Source: Candidatus Neomicrothrix sp. UBA2110
GTDB lineage: Bacteria; Actinomycetota; Acidimicrobiia; Acidimicrobiales; Poriferisodalaceae
Length of the DNA stretch: 8,857 nt
NCBI GenBank assembly: GCA_002331465.1
Contig: DCYM01000074.1
Coordinates: 1-8,857, forward strand
Direction: 5' to 3'
The position numbers and the translations under genes are program-made. Each line of letters begins with the position of its first letter. Positions within the stretch are counted from its first letter, which is position 1. The notes under the pieces are model-generated. The model searched no databases, was not told the DNA's origin, and saw only the letters and a list, made by a program, of their open reading frames with translations. Below, piece by piece: positions 6,407 to 8,857 of this stretch.

Positions 6407-7297
6407 ATGACCATCCGTCGGGCAGCCCATTTTGTTCCGGGCGCTAACGAAAAGATGCTCGATAAGTCGCTGAACACGACCGCTGACGCTCTCATTCTTG
6501 ACTTGGAAGATGCCGTAACTCCCGAAAACAAAGACTCGGCTCGAACCACTGTCGCCAGTTGGCTTGAAAACATCGACTTCGGAAGAAAAGAAAGGGTCGT
6601 GCGCATCAATCCGCTCGACAGCCCATGGTGCGAACGCGACATAGAGGAGACAATGGGCAATCCGCCTGACTCCTATCTAGTTCCCAAGGTCAATGATTCA
6701 AATGAAGTCGCACGCATTCACGAACTCATTAGTGAGCAGGAAGTGGCATGTGGTCACCCCGAAGGTCAGGTCAAGCTGCTTATCCTCGGAACTGAAACAC
6801 CTCAAGGTCTCTTGAACATAAGGGACTTAGCGGCAAATACAAGAGTGGATGCTCTTACCTGGGGAGCTGAAGATTTGTCTGCTGCTATTGGCTCTAGAGG
6901 CAATCGTGCCGCTGACGGAAGTTATTTACCCGTATTTGAATATGCGAGAGTGATGTGCCTGCTCGGTGCCACAGCATGGGGAAAGCAGCCACTGGACACA
7001 GTGTTCGTTGATTTCAACGACCCTGAAGGTCTACGTGCCGAGTGTCTTGCCTCTGCGGCCATGGGCTACACAGGCAAAATCACTATCCATCCGAACCAGA
7101 TCGAGATAGTTAATGAATCCTTCACTCCGTCTGCCGAAGATGTTGATGAGGCGCGCGAACTCCTAGAACTATTTGCTGAGAATGAGGCTAAGGGCCTGAT
7201 GGCATTCAGCTTTAGGGGACAGATGGTGGACGTGCCTCATCTGACTCGGGCACGGAAAATCGTCAACATGGCGGAAAGGCTCTCAGACTGGAGTTGA
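6407..7297 (+). CDS. HpcH/HpaI-family CoA ester lyase (CitE-like)
   Basis: The 296-residue product is a TIM-barrel CoA ester lyase of the CitE / malyl-CoA lyase / CLYBL group. These enzymes cleave or form C-C bonds of CoA esters such as (S)-citramalyl-CoA or malyl-CoA, with Mg2+. Hallmarks are HFVPGANEKMLDKSL (8-22), ALILDLEDAV (28-37, the conserved Asp-Glu-Asp), RINPLDSPW, ETPQGLLN with Glu130 and WGAEDLSAAIG with Asp156 as likely metal ligands, and GYTGKITIHPNQIEIVNESF near the end of the barrel. No citrate-lyase alpha or gamma subunit gene is adjacent, so a stand-alone citramalyl-, malyl- or related CoA lyase, or a malyl-CoA thioesterase, is more likely than a citrate lyase subunit. The substrate cannot be read from the sequence. 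It is convergent with the 63-aa gene, 12 bp from its stop. Confidence 0.9.
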   Translation: MTIRRAAHFVPGANEKMLDKSLNTTADALILDLEDAVTPENKDSARTTVASWLENIDFGRKERVVRINPLDSPWCERDIEETMGNPPDSYLVPKVNDSNEVARIHELISEQEVACGHPEGQVKLLILGTETPQGLLNIRDLAANTRVDALTWGAEDLSAAIGSRGNRAADGSYLPVFEYARVMCLLGATAWGKQPLDTVFVDFNDPEGLRAECLASAAMGYTGKITIHPNQIEIVNESFTPSAEDVDEARELLELFAENEAKGLMAFSFRGQMVDVPHLTRARKIVNMAERLSDWS

Positions 7298-7301
7298 AAC
7301 T

Positions 7302-7325
7302 AGGGCGCTCTAAGAGTCGAGCCCT
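7302..7325. terminator. Possible hairpin between convergent genes
   Basis: AGGGC (7302-7306) pairs with GCCCT (7321-7325), enclosing a small CTC-TAA-GAG hairpin. It covers the junction between the CoA lyase stop and the 63-aa gene stop, a natural place for a two-way terminator. There is no clear T-run, and the stem overlaps the end of the 63-aa gene. Confidence 0.25.
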
Positions 7326-7501
7326 TGGGTTGCTTTGGTTATGCGACGCTGTGCTATCCGAAGGCTGCGTTCGACCTCGTAAAGATCGATAGCGACGCCC
7401 TCGTCGCTTGTTCCTACTAGCTCGTCGGCTGCCGCTGTTATTCGTTCACCCAATTCCCTAATCGCTGTCTGAAGCGAGGACAATTCAGCTTGGGAAACCA
7501 T
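7310..7501 (-). CDS. 63-aa helical protein, function unknown
   Basis: I do not recognise this protein. The 63 residues form a heptad-like charged pattern: one amphipathic helix at about 3-28 (LQTAIRELGERITAAADEL), a turn (GTSDEGV), and a second helix at about 37-58 (LYEVERSLRIAQRRITKA). This suggests a small helical hairpin or coiled coil. There is no membrane segment or metal motif. The ATG (7499-7501) is preceded by TAGGG at usable spacing. It is divergent from hisD. The ATG shares its CATG with an in-frame ATG of hisD on the other strand. It is probably real because the alpha-helical pattern is regular and the gap between the CoA lyase and hisD would otherwise be empty, but it is short. 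Confidence 0.6.
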   Translation of the reverse strand: MVSQAELSSLQTAIRELGERITAAADELVGTSDEGVAIDLYEVERSLRIAQRRITKATQGLDS

Positions 7502-7580
7502 GTCTGAACCCTACAGTCGAGTTGTAGGTCACGCGATATCCGCTTCGAACCGGCGCCCTGTCACCGGTACCCTCAAGACT

Positions 7581-8857
7581 GTGCTTCGACGTATCGACCT
7601 TCGTGGAGAAAGCGGACCGTTCGCGGATCGCCTTCCCCGCCCGAATCTGGAGGGCGAAGCACCCTTTGTCGCGGTCCGGAAAATCATCGCCGAAGTGAGA
7701 GACAGCGGAGATGCGGCAATTCGGGCACTCACGATGCGATTCGATGGCGTCGACGTTGAAGCCCCTCTTGTCGAAAAGAAAGATCTCCAAAAAGCGTGGG
7801 AATCTTTAGACGTTGCAATAGCCGACGCCTTGACAGTGGCACACGACCGGATCATTCACTTCCACGAAGAGGAAGCTCCGCAGCCTCACGTGGTTACGCA
7901 AGACGGAATCGCCGTAACGAGCGTTCCTCGACCGGTAGAGCGAGCTGGGTTGTACGTTCCCGGGGGACTCGCGGCATATCCCTCAACTGTTCTGATGACG
8001 GCTCTTCCCGCTCGAGCAGCCGGAGTTGACCAACTAACACTGTGCACGCCTCCAAATCTCAAAGGCGAAATTGAGACCGTTGTGCTGGCCGCCGCGTATC
8101 TGTGTGGGATAACGGAGGTGTACAAGATCGGAGGAGTGCAGGCCATAGCAGCGATGGCTTATGGGACCGAATCAATAGCACCAGTCGACATCATTGCCGG
8201 CCCAGGCAACATTTGGGTTGCCACCGCCAAACAAGAAGTCGCTGGAATAGTCGGAATTGCCTCGGCGTTTGCGGGCCCTTCAGAGATCGTAGTGATAGCG
8301 GATGAGAGTTGCCCCAGCAGCTCAGCGGCTGTCGACCTTGTCCTTCAAGCTGAACATGGCCCTGGAGGGCGAGCGTGGCTTGTTAGTTGGAATGAGGCAT
8401 ATGTCAATGAGGTTGTGGTCGCGGTGGAACAGATCGTGAACCTGTCTCCGCGCCGCTCAGAGACGTTAGATACGTTGAAGTCAGATGGGTATGTTTGTTT
8501 GGTAGACGGTCCTGAAACTGCTATTCAGGTCGCCAACGAGATAGCACCTGAGCATCTTCAGTTGATGTGCGTTAACGCGTCTGAATTTGTCGGTGAAATT
8601 AGAAATGCCGGGGCTGTCTTCATGGGTATTTGGGGGCCCGCATCAATCGGTGATTACTTAGCTGGGCCGTCCCATGTATTACCGACGGCGGGAACTGCTC
8701 GATTTAGTGGTGCCCTCACAGTTAACGATTTCCAAAAACGGATGCATATCATCGACGTATCAAAGCCCGGATTTGATGCTGTGCGGGGCTCTGTCGATCG
8801 GTTGGCTACAGCAGAGGGTCTATGGGCCCACGCGGCATCGGTTAGAGAACGCGAGCG
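7581..8857 (+). CDS. hisD: Histidinol dehydrogenase (3' end cut by window edge)
   Basis: HisD oxidises L-histidinol to L-histidine in two NAD+-dependent steps, with a zinc ion, in the cytosol. The frame is open to the window end, giving 425 codons against a usual ~430, so only a few residues are missing. Signatures are LRRIDLRG at the start, RAGLYVPGGLAAYPST, YKIGGVQAIAAMAYGT, IIAGPGNIWVATAKQEV and FAGPSEIVVIAD. All zinc and catalytic positions are present: Gln256 and His259 (QAEHGPGG), Glu324 and His325 (APEHLQL), Asp358 (GDYLAGPSHVLPT) and His417 (LWAHAASVRER). I chose the GTG at 7581 because homologues begin at LRRIDLRG. An in-frame ATG at 7500 would add 27 residues unlike the family. Being first after a divergent gene, hisD may open a histidine operon to the right. 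Confidence 0.95.
   Translation, partial: MLRRIDLRGESGPFADRLPRPNLEGEAPFVAVRKIIAEVRDSGDAAIRALTMRFDGVDVEAPLVEKKDLQKAWESLDVAIADALTVAHDRIIHFHEEEAPQPHVVTQDGIAVTSVPRPVERAGLYVPGGLAAYPSTVLMTALPARAAGVDQLTLCTPPNLKGEIETVVLAAAYLCGITEVYKIGGVQAIAAMAYGTESIAPVDIIAGPGNIWVATAKQEVAGIVGIASAFAGPSEIVVIADESCPSSSAAVDLVLQAEHGPGGRAWLVSWNEAYVNEVVVAVEQIVNLSPRRSETLDTLKSDGYVCLVDGPETAIQVANEIAPEHLQLMCVNASEFVGEIRNAGAVFMGIWGPASIGDYLAGPSHVLPTAGTARFSGALTVNDFQKRMHIIDVSKPGFDAVRGSVDRLATAEGLWAHAASVRERE

Noticed and set aside
7485..8305. Open frames overlapping hisD on both strands
   Set aside because: Shadows. The hisD frame holds all catalytic and zinc residues.
1..8857. tRNA, rRNA, CRISPR arrays, transposases, integrases, retroelements
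   Set aside because: I looked for cloverleaf arms, short regularly spaced repeats and mobile-element protein motifs and saw none that could be supported.

Overview
The window looks like a chromosomal housekeeping region of an actinobacterium (Actinomycetota). Three things support this: a mycothiol acetyltransferase-like gene (mshD; mycothiol is made by actinobacteria), the actinobacterial style of RlmN and endonuclease III, and frequent GTG starts at moderate GC (about half, judged by eye). An Acidimicrobiia-like, possibly marine, lineage is my best guess from the gene styles; nothing in the sequence proves it. I see no rRNA, tRNA, CRISPR array, transposase or integrase.

Layout, left to right. 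On the minus strand, rlmN (469-1515) is followed by a four-helix membrane protein of unknown function (41-436). Divergent from rlmN is a VIT1/CCC1-type iron/manganese transporter (1548-2258, +). Next is a small unrecognised minus-strand ORF (2289-2672), then an amidohydrolase of the N-acyl-D-amino-acid deacylase type (2965-4668, +). The following 324 bp without an intact gene hold a perfect 10-bp inverted repeat and a decayed second copy of the 3' end of the VIT1 gene (4837-4989). Then come mshD (4993-5727, -), the divergent pair nth (5744-6385, +) and a CitE-like CoA ester lyase (6407-7297, +), a 63-aa helical protein (7310-7501, -), and hisD (from 7581, +), which runs off the right edge a few codons short of its usual length.

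Most genes are independent housekeeping functions: tRNA/rRNA methylation, base-excision repair, mycothiol synthesis, histidine synthesis. nth and the CoA lyase sit 21 bp apart and are probably co-transcribed. rlmN and the membrane protein may be another transcription unit.

The most interesting observation is that the end of the VIT1 gene occurs twice in direct orientation, about 2.7 kb apart. The copies bracket the unrecognised ORF and the amidohydrolase, and the decayed copy abuts mshD. A simple reading is that VIT1 and mshD were once convergent neighbours and that the segment from about 2.26 to 4.84 kb was inserted or substituted between them, leaving the old 3' end as a relic. I found no new defence, CRISPR-like or retroelement system.
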